A DNA stretch of 64,000 nucleotides from positions 2,925,001 through 2,989,000 of the forward strand of contig NZ_AP013294.1 in NCBI RefSeq assembly GCF_000829195.1, given 5' to 3'. Under the pieces are notes generated by a model. The model searched no databases. It worked only from the letters and a program-made list of their open reading frames with translations, and had not been told where the DNA came from. Position 1 is the stretch's first letter; every line of letters starts with the position of its first letter. The DNA is from Bacillus sp. OxB-1 (GTDB lineage: Bacteria > Bacillota > Bacilli > Bacillales_A > Planococcaceae). Of this stretch, positions 47,034-54,112 are shown in pieces. A program made the translations under genes and the position numbers.

Positions 47034-48246
47034 CCTCCGACTTCTCCCATCTTTTAATAATTTTCATGCCCTCCATATAATGATACAGGATTCCATAATC
47101 AGCATGCCAAATCTCCACCAAGTCCATCTCCCGATGGCAACACGGGCAAATAAACGGATCCTGATCAAAAGCCTCTCTCATCCGTTCCCGATATGTTTTT
47201 CTCTTTTTCCTTCTTTCCAAAAGCATGGAAAGTTGTTTTGTCCGCATGAAGGCATAAAGGCTTAGAATTTGATTTGCCTTCTGATACGATCTTCTGCTAT
47301 ACAACCCAAAACGGCCCACCATTCTGAAGTGTTTTGGTGGGATGTGCTGTAAAATATTGAACAGGAATCGATAGACCGACTGCTTCACGTCCACCCGTTT
47401 CCCTGTTTTATGATCTTCATACCAGAACTCGACTTCCTTCCCATCGTATCCGACAATGCGATATTCGGCGATGGCCGGTCTCGCCAAGTATCTGCCTATG
47501 TATTTGGCTGCCCCTTTGGCATCCTTCATTTTCTGTTCTGCGTTCACATAGAATCCTTTCGGATATCGCCTATATAAATCATTGATTAATTCCTGGGCCT
47601 TTGGGTGATCGGGAAACCACTTCTTCATTAAATCGAGTAGCACCTTTTGCCAGGATTTCCGTAAGAATTCATAGGGAATGAAATCACTTGAACACCATTC
47701 ATTCCGATTATCAATCGCCCCTTCCGTCACTAGGGCATGTATATGTGGATTGAACTTCAGATCCCTTCCGAACGTATGGATGACCGTGATCACCCCGGCT
47801 TGTAGGTTGCGCTTCCTGCTTTTACGACGATAATAGAATTGGAAGACCCCGGCTACCTGTCTACTCAACTCATTCAATTTTTTGCGGTCGTGGAAAAAGA
47901 TATTCCGAAGTTCCTCGGGAATGGTGAATACCATGTGGCGATGCGGCACATTAAAGATTAAGTCCTGCTGTTTGGTGGACCAGTCATCCGTATATTTCTT
48001 TCCACACTTATTACAAAAGCGGCTCTTGCATGTGAAACAGACAATGACAGGAGATGGATTCCCTTCACAACCCAGACATTCATATCTCGCATATCCGACA
48101 TCCGAGGATCCACAACGGATTGTTTTCAGGACGGTTTCTTTTATATCCTCTCGATAAGCTTCTGGAAACAAGGTAGAGTGCATTTGCCAAAACCCATCGA
48201 AATGGTCTTTCAGTATTCTTTTGATGACTCCACTAGTCCCTCTCAT
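47008..48246 (-). CDS. IS91-family transposase (Y2 HUH)
   Basis: 412 residues. An N-terminal zinc-binding region (CLGC, CFTCKSRFCNKCG), the HUH motif FNPHIH (H168, H170), and the two catalytic tyrosines Y249 and Y253 in KYIGRYLARP. It nicks and joins single DNA strands for rolling-circle transposition. Appears full length and intact. A long-spaced AGGG precedes the ATG. Confidence 0.92.
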   Translation of the reverse strand: MRGTSGVIKRILKDHFDGFWQMHSTLFPEAYREDIKETVLKTIRCGSSDVGYARYECLGCEGNPSPVIVCFTCKSRFCNKCGKKYTDDWSTKQQDLIFNVPHRHMVFTIPEELRNIFFHDRKKLNELSRQVAGVFQFYYRRKSRKRNLQAGVITVIHTFGRDLKFNPHIHALVTEGAIDNRNEWCSSDFIPYEFLRKSWQKVLLDLMKKWFPDHPKAQELINDLYRRYPKGFYVNAEQKMKDAKGAAKYIGRYLARPAIAEYRIVGYDGKEVEFWYEDHKTGKRVDVKQSVYRFLFNILQHIPPKHFRMVGRFGLYSRRSYQKANQILSLYAFMRTKQLSMLLERRKKRKTYRERMREAFDQDPFICPCCHREMDLVEIWHADYGILYHYMEGMKIIKRWEKSEDANRRRAG

Positions 48247-48289
48247 CGCGTCTCAGTCCCTTCGAGTATACGAACATTTTATCGAACAG

Positions 48290-48298
48290 TTATCCACA
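48290..48298. promoter_or_regulatory. Perfect DnaA-box sequence upstream of the transposase
   Basis: TTATCCACA, the exact DnaA-box consensus, lies 44 bp before the transposase start, next to two GTTCG-type repeats (plus CGAAC at 48270 and 48283). One 9-mer could be chance. Confidence 0.3.
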
Positions 48299-48328
48299 GG
48301 TCAAAATTTTATAATTTCCTAAGCAACG

Positions 48329-48372
48329 AAAAAAGCTGTTCCCCCCAGAATCGGGATGGAACAGCTGTTTTT
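48329..48372 (-). terminator. mtaB terminator
   Basis: AAAAAAGCTGTTCC (48329-48342) pairs with GGAACAGCTGTTTTT (48358-48372); poly-T on the minus strand, directly after the mtaB stop. Confidence 0.9.
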
Positions 48373-48373
48373 C

Positions 48374-49729
48374 TTAGGCAAAGATTTCTTGTTCGTCTAC
48401 AACGCGGACAAATTGGCCTTCATTATAAGGGTAGCCCGCTTTGTTAATTTTAACGCGAACGATTTTACCGACCATGGATTCATCAGCCGGAAGGACGACC
48501 TTCAAGTAGTTATCGGTATAGCCTTCATACAAACCACTTTCCGGGTCTTCCTTATATCGCTCTTCCGGAATGACTTCTAGCACTTCATTCTCGAAGGATG
48601 AGGCATATTCTTTCGCCAGCTGGTCGTTCAATTCAAGCAATCGGTGTACTCTTTCATTCTTCACTTCTTCATCCACTTGGTCTTCCATCCGTGCTGCCGG
48701 TGTGCCTGTCCGTTTTGAGTACGGGAAGACATGCAGTTCGGAGAACCGATGATCACGGATGAAATTGTATGTGTCCATGAACTCCTCTTCCGTCTCACCC
48801 GGGAACCCGACAATAACGTCGGAGGTGATCGCCAGTTGAGGAAGGGCTTCCCGCAAACGGTCCAACCGTTCCGCGAAAAATTCCATCGTGTATTTCCGGC
48901 GCATCCGTTTCAGCACCGTATTGGAACCCGATTGGATTGGAATATGAAGATGGCGTACGACGATTTTGGATTCTTTCAACACTTGAATGACTTCATCCGT
49001 CAACTGGCTCGCTTCGATGGAACTGATGCGAAGCCGTTTCAAGCCTTTCACTTCGGATTCCAGATCACGTAGAAGACGTGCGAGGTTATAATCCTTCAAA
49101 TCCTCACCGTAACCTCCCGTATGGATGCCCGTCAGGACAATCTCCAAATAGCCGGCGTCGACAAGCTGTTGGGCTTGGCGGATGACTTCTTGCGGATCAC
49201 GTGAACGCATTAAACCGCGCGCCCATGGAATGATGCAAAATGTACAGAAATTATTGCAGCCTTCCTGGATCTTGAGGGAAGCACGGGTCCGATCCGTAAA
49301 TGCCGGGACATCCAGCTCTTCATATACCCGGTTTTTCATAATATTGCGGACCGCATTGATCGGTTGGCGCTCGTTGCGGTATTCGTCGATCAAGCCAAGC
49401 AGCTTCACGCGATCCTGTGTGCCGACGACGATATCCACTCCCGGAATGGCCATGATTTCCGCAGGTGAGGTCTGGGCATAACAACCTGTTACGCAAATGA
49501 CGCCGTCCGGGTTTTTTCGGATGGCGCGCCGGATCACCTGGCGGCTTTTCTTGTCACCTGTATTCGTGACAGTGCATGTATTAATCACGTAGACGTCCGC
49601 ATTCTTATCAAAATCTACGCGTTCGTAACCCGCTTCTTTGAAAAGTTGCCAGATCGCCTCCGTCTCATAATGGTTCACTTTGCAACCTAATGTAGACATA
49701 GCTACGGTTTTCGGACGCTCGTAACTCAT
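48374..49729 (-). CDS. mtaB: tRNA t6A37 methylthiotransferase MtaB (YqeV)
   Basis: 451 residues from ATG 49729 (AAAGGATG 10 nt upstream; ATG 49741 overlaps that site). An N-terminal UPF0004 domain with cluster cysteines in LGCKVNHYE, NTCTVTN and VTGCYAQ, a radical-SAM CNNFCTFC motif and a C-terminal TRAM domain. Adds a methylthio group to t6A37 in tRNAs decoding ANN. Normally follows prmA-rsmE; here the upstream neighbour is a prophage. Confidence 0.95.
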   Translation of the reverse strand: MSYERPKTVAMSTLGCKVNHYETEAIWQLFKEAGYERVDFDKNADVYVINTCTVTNTGDKKSRQVIRRAIRKNPDGVICVTGCYAQTSPAEIMAIPGVDIVVGTQDRVKLLGLIDEYRNERQPINAVRNIMKNRVYEELDVPAFTDRTRASLKIQEGCNNFCTFCIIPWARGLMRSRDPQEVIRQAQQLVDAGYLEIVLTGIHTGGYGEDLKDYNLARLLRDLESEVKGLKRLRISSIEASQLTDEVIQVLKESKIVVRHLHIPIQSGSNTVLKRMRRKYTMEFFAERLDRLREALPQLAITSDVIVGFPGETEEEFMDTYNFIRDHRFSELHVFPYSKRTGTPAARMEDQVDEEVKNERVHRLLELNDQLAKEYASSFENEVLEVIPEERYKEDPESGLYEGYTDNYLKVVLPADESMVGKIVRVKINKAGYPYNEGQFVRVVDEQEIFA

Positions 49730-49741
49730 AATATATTTCAT

Positions 49742-50166
49742 CCTTTCATTACACTCGTTATCATAATTAAATTAGGCTCAATAGAATATTTCACGTGTCT
49801 TATAATAGCACAATTAAATAGGATGAGACTAATTTTTTCGACCTTAAATATTTTTCGTTATAGCTAATATACCCAATCTATTCACATTAAAGAAAGCCAA
49901 AAAGCACCCCATCCAACCGGACAGGTATTAGTCATCACCTTTTGTTTCAATTTACTGTTCAGCTGCAACCTCTTAAAGTGAGGAGTAGTCTCATTTCAAG
50001 AATGCCCATAAAAGCCTTGGCGATGTGACGTAAACTGATTACTCCTTGTCATGATGTTGCTAGGTCATGATATTTTGAATAAAACACTTCATAAATTACA
50101 ACTTCTTTTTGACCCTGAACGGCGTACCCTGCCAAGTGTGGATCACAGGGTAGGGTGCTTTTTCTC
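49742..50166. other. Prophage/chromosome junction region, no gene seen
   Basis: AT-rich stretch between mtaB and the endolysin gene. A hairpin (ACCCTG...CAGGGT, about 50127-50154) followed on the plus strand by GGTGCTTTTTC lies near the endolysin end; its T tract faces away from the lysis genes. The prophage attachment site should be here, but the other end is outside the window, so the core cannot be defined. Confidence 0.45.
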
Positions 50167-51453
50167 TCATTTATTCGTACGGATCAGCGCGCCAATCCCC
50201 AGCATGACAATGTCGCCGTCCGCGGCTTTGCCCTCTTCTAGATCCTTGATCCACTTCTTGGCATAACCGGCTTTGACAGCAGCATTTACTACGATATCGC
50301 GCTGTGCTTTGTTGGCAAGAAACGTTTCAAATTCCTTTCGTAACGTGCCGGAGGTAAATTCCAAGTCTGACTCCTCTCTTTTCGTCTGCACAGTCGCAAC
50401 CTGTTTCGGATTATGTTCCAACTTGAAATAGGCAGCCAACCCCTCGGCAATTGCTTCACCTTGTGCTTCTAGGTTGGTTTTATTTCGCATCGAATGGATG
50501 TCAATTGTGGAGTCCATGAACCCGCCTTCGGTCAAGATGGCTGGCATGTTGGTTTCTCGGAGGACATGCAGATTCATTTTTTTGATGCCCCGATCCCGCA
50601 AGACCATACTTTTCACGATTCGGGGATGGACCGCTTTGGCGACCTCTACCGATTTCGGATTGGCTCGGGGGTGGTCCATAGTAAAGGTTTCGATCCCGCC
50701 ACCGCTGTGCCACTTGCCGGATAGAGCATTATGATGGATAGAGACATAAACATCGGCTCCCCAATTATTCGCCCGATCAGTTCGCGTTTTAAGTGGTACA
50801 TCCGTTTTGCCGGTAGGGTCGTCTACCCGCAGGATTTCCAATCCTTTGTACTCCCGGAGCTTGGCCTCACAGGCCAACAGGACTTTATTGTTAAAGGACC
50901 ACTCCCTCTCTCCGTCTGGCGATCTTTTTCCAGCCGTATTAAATCCATGGCCGGCATCCAGTACAATTTTAACCACTCGATCAACCCCTTTGTTATATTT
51001 CGTCAGTCCGTATTGCTCGATGATTTGATTCAGCTTGGACGGATAATTGATATCCGCCGCATACCCGGCTGCCTTCACGGCTGCCGTTGATTTTCGATAA
51101 TCCGTCTCACCAAGCACATCCGCATATCGATTGTGCTCTTCCCATCCCGTGCCGTGCGTATATTTGTGGACAAGGTCGATGACGCAACCTTCATAAGACG
51201 GATACTTTCTAAAGGCCGCATCGATGTAATAGACCGCGCCATCCGGCTTGTGCTCGGCTGTCCGTTTGGTATACGTCTCTCCGGTCCAACCGGCGCCCAC
51301 CTTGATGCCGAATAGGTTGTTGGCTTTGGTGGCAAGTTCAGACGTTCCTGAAGCTGATTCCAAGACTCCCTGCGCTATGATAAGAGACGGCAAAACGCCA
51401 TTCGCAATCCCGTGCTTGACTGCAAACGGCGCAAGTTTTTCTATGAAACTCAT
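50167..51453 (-). CDS. Two-domain phage endolysin (glucosaminidase plus amidase)
   Basis: 428 residues. Residues 1-150 resemble the glucosaminidase (FlgJ-like) fold with catalytic E32 (AQGVLESASGTSELATKANN); 160-350 form an N-acetylmuramoyl-L-alanine amidase_3 domain (VLDAGHGFNTAGK with H169, VSIHHNAL, AILTEGGFMD). The C-terminal 80 residues, with FETFLANKAQRDIVVNAAV, are probably a wall-binding or spacer part. It would cut both the glycan and the peptide link at lysis. Last gene of the lysis cassette, overlapping the holin by 4 nt. Confidence 0.88.
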   Translation of the reverse strand: MSFIEKLAPFAVKHGIANGVLPSLIIAQGVLESASGTSELATKANNLFGIKVGAGWTGETYTKRTAEHKPDGAVYYIDAAFRKYPSYEGCVIDLVHKYTHGTGWEEHNRYADVLGETDYRKSTAAVKAAGYAADINYPSKLNQIIEQYGLTKYNKGVDRVVKIVLDAGHGFNTAGKRSPDGEREWSFNNKVLLACEAKLREYKGLEILRVDDPTGKTDVPLKTRTDRANNWGADVYVSIHHNALSGKWHSGGGIETFTMDHPRANPKSVEVAKAVHPRIVKSMVLRDRGIKKMNLHVLRETNMPAILTEGGFMDSTIDIHSMRNKTNLEAQGEAIAEGLAAYFKLEHNPKQVATVQTKREESDLEFTSGTLRKEFETFLANKAQRDIVVNAAVKAGYAKKWIKDLEEGKAADGDIVMLGIGALIRTNK

Positions 51454-51719
51454 CGCTTATCAACTTTCGTGTAGCCATCCTGTTTATCTACTAACTCAAA
51501 AAGGCCGGTCGCCGAAAGGCCTGCAAGTCCTCCTGCCCAAAGTCGTAATACCACGTCGAGATCAGTGAAGGGAGACGCTGCGAACCCCACGAAAATCCCC
51601 AACGAAAAAGCGACAAGGGGAACGAAGTTGTTTTTGATGTTGAATGTCATCTTGACAAGCTGTACCAAAGCCAAAATGATAGGCGCTAAGATTGTTGCGA
51701 AGATTAATACATCAGTCAT
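51450..51719 (-). CDS. Phage holin, A118 type
   Basis: 89 residues, two to three hydrophobic helices (VLIFATILAPIILALVQLV, FVPLVAFSLGIFVGFAA, LWAGGLAGLSATGLFELV) and a charged tail, like the Listeria A118 holin family. It permeabilises the membrane for endolysin release. AGGATAATTGA precedes the ATG; it starts 4 nt after the XhlA-like stop and overlaps the endolysin start. Confidence 0.85.
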   Translation of the reverse strand: MTDVLIFATILAPIILALVQLVKMTFNIKNNFVPLVAFSLGIFVGFAASPFTDLDVVLRLWAGGLAGLSATGLFELVDKQDGYTKVDKR

Positions 51720-51723
51720 TCAA

Positions 51724-52077
51724 TTATCCTCCGATCCATTTCTGTAATGTCTCGATCAAAAGAAAAAGGATACCCCCACCACCGAACAAGGCAATGAGGA
51801 TGTCCTTTCTTTGTTTGTTATTGTCCTTTTTGATACCCAATGTATGAGTGAGCAGCGTGTCGAGTAGGGCTGTCTGTTCTTTTTGATGCTTGTCAATAAG
51901 CTCTTTTTGCTCTGTGTTCTGCGTGTAAAGCATGTTCTCGATCTTGGCTTGTGAAGTCTGAACGACAGTTATTTCTTTTCGTACTTCACCATAGTTTTTT
52001 TCGAGTTCCAAAATCCTCTTTTCGTGATCTTGTACGATACTCTCCATGCTTTTTTCCTCCATTTCCTGCTCTGCCAT
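51724..52077 (-). CDS. XhlA-like haemolysin/holin-associated protein
   Basis: 117 residues: a long coiled coil (about 1-85) and one C-terminal membrane helix (ILIALFGGGGILFLLIETLQ). XhlA-type proteins work with the holin and amidase in PBSX-like phages. GGGGTGAG before the ATG. Preceded by a tandem 17-bp repeat. Confidence 0.75.
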   Translation of the reverse strand: MAEQEMEEKSMESIVQDHEKRILELEKNYGEVRKEITVVQTSQAKIENMLYTQNTEQKELIDKHQKEQTALLDTLLTHTLGIKKDNNKQRKDILIALFGGGGILFLLIETLQKWIGG

Positions 52078-52097
52078 TTCTCACCCCACACCCTTTT

Positions 52098-52131
52098 CTC
52101 TTTGAATATAAAAACTCTTTGAATATAAAAA
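52098..52131. repeat. Tandem 17-bp repeat
   Basis: CTCTTTGAATATAAAAA occurs twice head to tail (52098-52114 and 52115-52131), between the 58-residue gene's terminator and the XhlA-like gene. Confidence 0.9.
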
Positions 52132-52153
52132 GAACGCCCCCACGGGACGCTCA
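52125..52153 (-). terminator. Terminator after the 58-residue gene
   Basis: Minus-strand GAGCGTCCC-GTGG-GGGCGTTC followed by TTTTTATATTC. It overlaps the stop codon and closely resembles the terminator at 53766-53795. Confidence 0.85.
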
Positions 52154-52327
52154 CTCTTTTGCTAACTGCATCATCATGATGTCAGCCATTTTAATTTTCT
52201 GGCCGGCCATTGTCCGGATCGTCATATCCCGACTCACTCCCAACCCATTGACTTGTTTCATATAGTCCTCTGGATGCCCATTGATAAGGTGGATCTTGCC
52301 GTCTACCGTCGTTACTTTGGTTTTCAT
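52151..52327 (-). CDS. Small phage protein of unknown function
   Basis: 58 residues, starting MKTKVTTVDGKIHLINGHPE and ending MADIMMMQLAKE. Soluble, no motif recognised. Strong GGGAGGAG 5 nt before the ATG at 52327, but that site can pair with TCCCCTCC 35 nt upstream. Lies between the integrase and lysis genes and has its own terminator. Confidence 0.7.
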   Translation of the reverse strand: MKTKVTTVDGKIHLINGHPEDYMKQVNGLGVSRDMTIRTMAGQKIKMADIMMMQLAKE

Positions 52328-52335
52328 GATACTCC

Positions 52336-52377
52336 TCCCCTCCCTCCTGTCGAAATATTCGACATATTAGGAGGGGA
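52336..52377 (-). promoter_or_regulatory. Inverted repeat masking a ribosome site
   Basis: GGAGGGGA (minus, SD region; plus 52336-52343) is complementary to TCCCCTCC (plus 52370-52377); between them lies a perfect 7-3-7 palindrome, TGTCGAAATATTCGACA (52348-52364). A folded leader would hide the Shine-Dalgarno of the 58-residue gene, or the palindrome may be a protein operator. Confidence 0.5.
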
Positions 52378-52413
52378 ATCCTTCCATTTACCTAAAACTA
52401 TTTACCCAGCAAA

Positions 52414-53415
52414 TTACTGAACCAAAAATTTTTTATGCTGCTCCCGTTTACGTTCATCCGACAGCACCGCATATCCCTGGGTAGTCGAAGGGTCAGAATG
52501 ACCAAGAAGATGCTGGACGGCTACAATATCCGCACCATTATTTAACGTCAATGTGGCGAAGGTGTGCCGAAGGGTGTGCGGACTAACCTTTTTCTCTAGC
52601 CCCGCTAAATTAGCAATTACGCCAATCTCCCGCTGAATGCCCCGTTTGGATAGCCGTCTATATGGCCTTCTTTCGGTCACCATCAGCGCCTCCTCTCGGT
52701 CGGTACGGCCCATCAAATACTTTCTAAGGTGATACATTGCTTTGAAGCTGAAATACACTTCGCGTTCTTTGTTACCCTTCCCGATCACCTTGCAGCTCAT
52801 AGATTGATAGTTAATATCTGATTTGTTAAGGTCATGGATTTCGGTTAAACGGCAGCCAGTTGCATACAGCACTTCAAGGAAAGCACGCTGTCGATCCGTC
52901 ACGCATGCCTCACGCATCATTTCCAGTTCCTCAATGGAAAGGGCCTTAGGTATTCGCTTTTCCTTTTTAGGTGGTTTCAATTTTGCAGTTGGATCACGCA
53001 ACAGAATTTCTTCTGCGGTCAACCAACCGAAAAATGATTTTAGCACAGACAGTTTTTTACTAACCGAACTCATCTTCAAATGATCGAATTGAGCCAAGAA
53101 TACACGAATATCAGCCGCACTGATATCCTCTGTTCGCTTCTTCACTTTGTCGGCAAAGATTTTCAAATCTAAGCCATAACTGTCCAACGTGATTGGGCTA
53201 AGCCCCTCCAATTTCTTCGAAGACAGAAACAGCTTGATCTTTTCATGGAGATCTGGATGGACCTCGTCACTCTCTACACGCTTGACGTGATACTTGGAGA
53301 TCAATGCAGACAACCTACTTTTCGTCTTTTCAACATCTATTGGCACCAACTCCGAAATAAAGCCGACAACTTCCGAAATCAACATTTCTCCTGCCGTGTA
53401 CGTGTTCATATTCAA
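52414..53415 (-). CDS. Tyrosine recombinase/integrase (XerC/D-like)
   Basis: 333 residues. An N-terminal SAM-like core-binding domain (about 57-135) and a catalytic domain with R189 (GCRLTE), a lysine near 213-217, H280 and R283 (HTLRHTF), H306 (LLGHSD) and nucleophile Y315 (TQGYAV). No lambda-type arm-binding zinc domain, so it is of the simple Xer/phage type. It lies in the late region between the tail/accessory genes and lysis, not at a phage end. The ATG has only a weak upstream ribosome site. Confidence 0.88.
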   Translation of the reverse strand: MNMNTYTAGEMLISEVVGFISELVPIDVEKTKSRLSALISKYHVKRVESDEVHPDLHEKIKLFLSSKKLEGLSPITLDSYGLDLKIFADKVKKRTEDISAADIRVFLAQFDHLKMSSVSKKLSVLKSFFGWLTAEEILLRDPTAKLKPPKKEKRIPKALSIEELEMMREACVTDRQRAFLEVLYATGCRLTEIHDLNKSDINYQSMSCKVIGKGNKEREVYFSFKAMYHLRKYLMGRTDREEALMVTERRPYRRLSKRGIQREIGVIANLAGLEKKVSPHTLRHTFATLTLNNGADIVAVQHLLGHSDPSTTQGYAVLSDERKREQHKKFLVQ

Positions 53416-53459
53416 TTTCCCCCGAGGAAGGTATTTCGTCTTTAGGAGTATGCCTGCAA

Positions 53460-53526
53460 TAGAAAAGAAGCAGGTACGCTCCTCGGTGCGTTTGCGACCA
53501 GATGATCAGTCCGGTCTACCTGCTTC
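53460..53526 (-). terminator. Long hairpin upstream of integrase
   Basis: GAAGCAGGTA (53467-53476) pairs perfectly with TACCTGCTTC (53517-53526) across a 40-nt apical part with an inner GACC/GGTC pair; on the minus strand TTTTCTATT follows. It could end a short RNA or be a structured leader. Confidence 0.5.
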
Positions 53527-53765
53527 CAAGTTAACATAACATAAAACTTCCAGCAAGGAAATGGAGAACTTATATTCGTGTTTTATTTAAACTCTATTCT
53601 TTAACGTAATAAGAATAGAATATATTTAAATAGCGCTTAAACACGACATAAACAAAGGGCCTATTTTTTTATTTCGGAAGATGGTCTGTCCACTCCTAAA
53701 CATATTTTTAAATAGGATCAGAATAGAGTCTCTTCTTATTTGTCCTATTTCTATTTAAAACAAAT

Positions 53766-53795
53766 AAAAAGAACGCCCCTTCAGAGGACGTTCAC
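53766..53795 (-). terminator. Terminator closing the HEPN cassette
   Basis: Minus strand GAACGTCC-TCTGAA-GGGGCGTTC followed by TTTTTATTTG. Nearly the same sequence recurs at 52125-52153. Confidence 0.85.
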
Positions 53796-53822
53796 TAAGA
53801 TTTAACCACTACTATTATTGCA

Positions 53823-54050
53823 CTATGAATTCTTGATTTTTTCTATTAAAGCCCGAAAACTTTCTTCCGTTTCTTTTAATTCGTTTGCGATTTTTTCATC
53901 TTCTTTCAAACCTCCGAAGAGTTCTTCGAGAGAAGGATCGTTTTCGAACATCAAACGGTATTTCTGAAGTTGTTTTTCTTCTTTTAAATTGAGTTGGTGA
54001 AGATTGTCTAATGCTTCTTCCGCAAATTTAATGAGATCCTCTTTTTCCAT
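53823..54050 (-). CDS. Small helical protein of the prophage accessory cassette
   Basis: 75 residues, strongly charged and predicted entirely helical (LIKFAEEALDNLHQLNLKEE, KIANELKETEESFRALIEKI). GGAGGGGAGGG precedes the ATG. It follows the HEPN-type gene after 62 nt and ends at the cassette terminator. A small partner or antitoxin of the HEPN protein is a reasonable guess, nothing more. Confidence 0.65.
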   Translation of the reverse strand: MEKEDLIKFAEEALDNLHQLNLKEEKQLQKYRLMFENDPSLEELFGGLKEDEKIANELKETEESFRALIEKIKNS

Positions 54051-54112
54051 CTTTATCCCTCCCCTCCAACTACATCATTCGACAGAGGAAGGAGAATGTC
54101 CTTTGATTCAAA

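Larger units (their letters stand above)
46739..48320 (-). mobile_element. IS91-family rolling-circle insertion sequence
   Basis: Holds a Y2 HUH transposase and a small overlapping ORF. The end downstream of the genes (minus-strand 3' side) reads GGCGCTTTAGCGCTTTT and is followed by GTTC (plus GAAC 46735-46738), the target tetranucleotide used at the oriIS end of IS91. A subterminal hairpin (CCCAGGTGAA...TTCACTTGGG, 46767-46792) and a terminal hairpin (GCGC-TTTA-GCGC) fit an oriIS. There are no terminal inverted repeats or target duplication, as expected. The other end (terIS) lies somewhere between 48270 and the mtaB terminator at 48329 and is approximate. Confidence 0.75.
53416..53822. other. 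AT-rich intergenic region upstream of the integrase
   Basis: About 400 bp without a gene. It holds a long hairpin at 53467-53526, repeats of the type TTTAAATAG and AGAATAG (about 53600-53760), an inverted CTATTCTT/AAGAATAG pair, and the terminator at 53766-53795. Arm-type integrase sites or a promoter region are possible. Confidence 0.5.

Noticed and set aside
49742..50166. tRNA gene as phage attachment site
   Set aside because: No cloverleaf-compatible sequence or CCA-proximal T-arm motif is seen in this interval.
50051..50266. Plus-strand open frame at the prophage edge
   Set aside because: It overlaps the endolysin 3' end, lacks a ribosome site, and its downstream half is antisense to coding sequence.
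52414..53415. Chromosomal XerC/XerD or CodV
   Set aside because: Length (333), N-terminal extension and prophage context differ from the housekeeping recombinases of about 300 residues.
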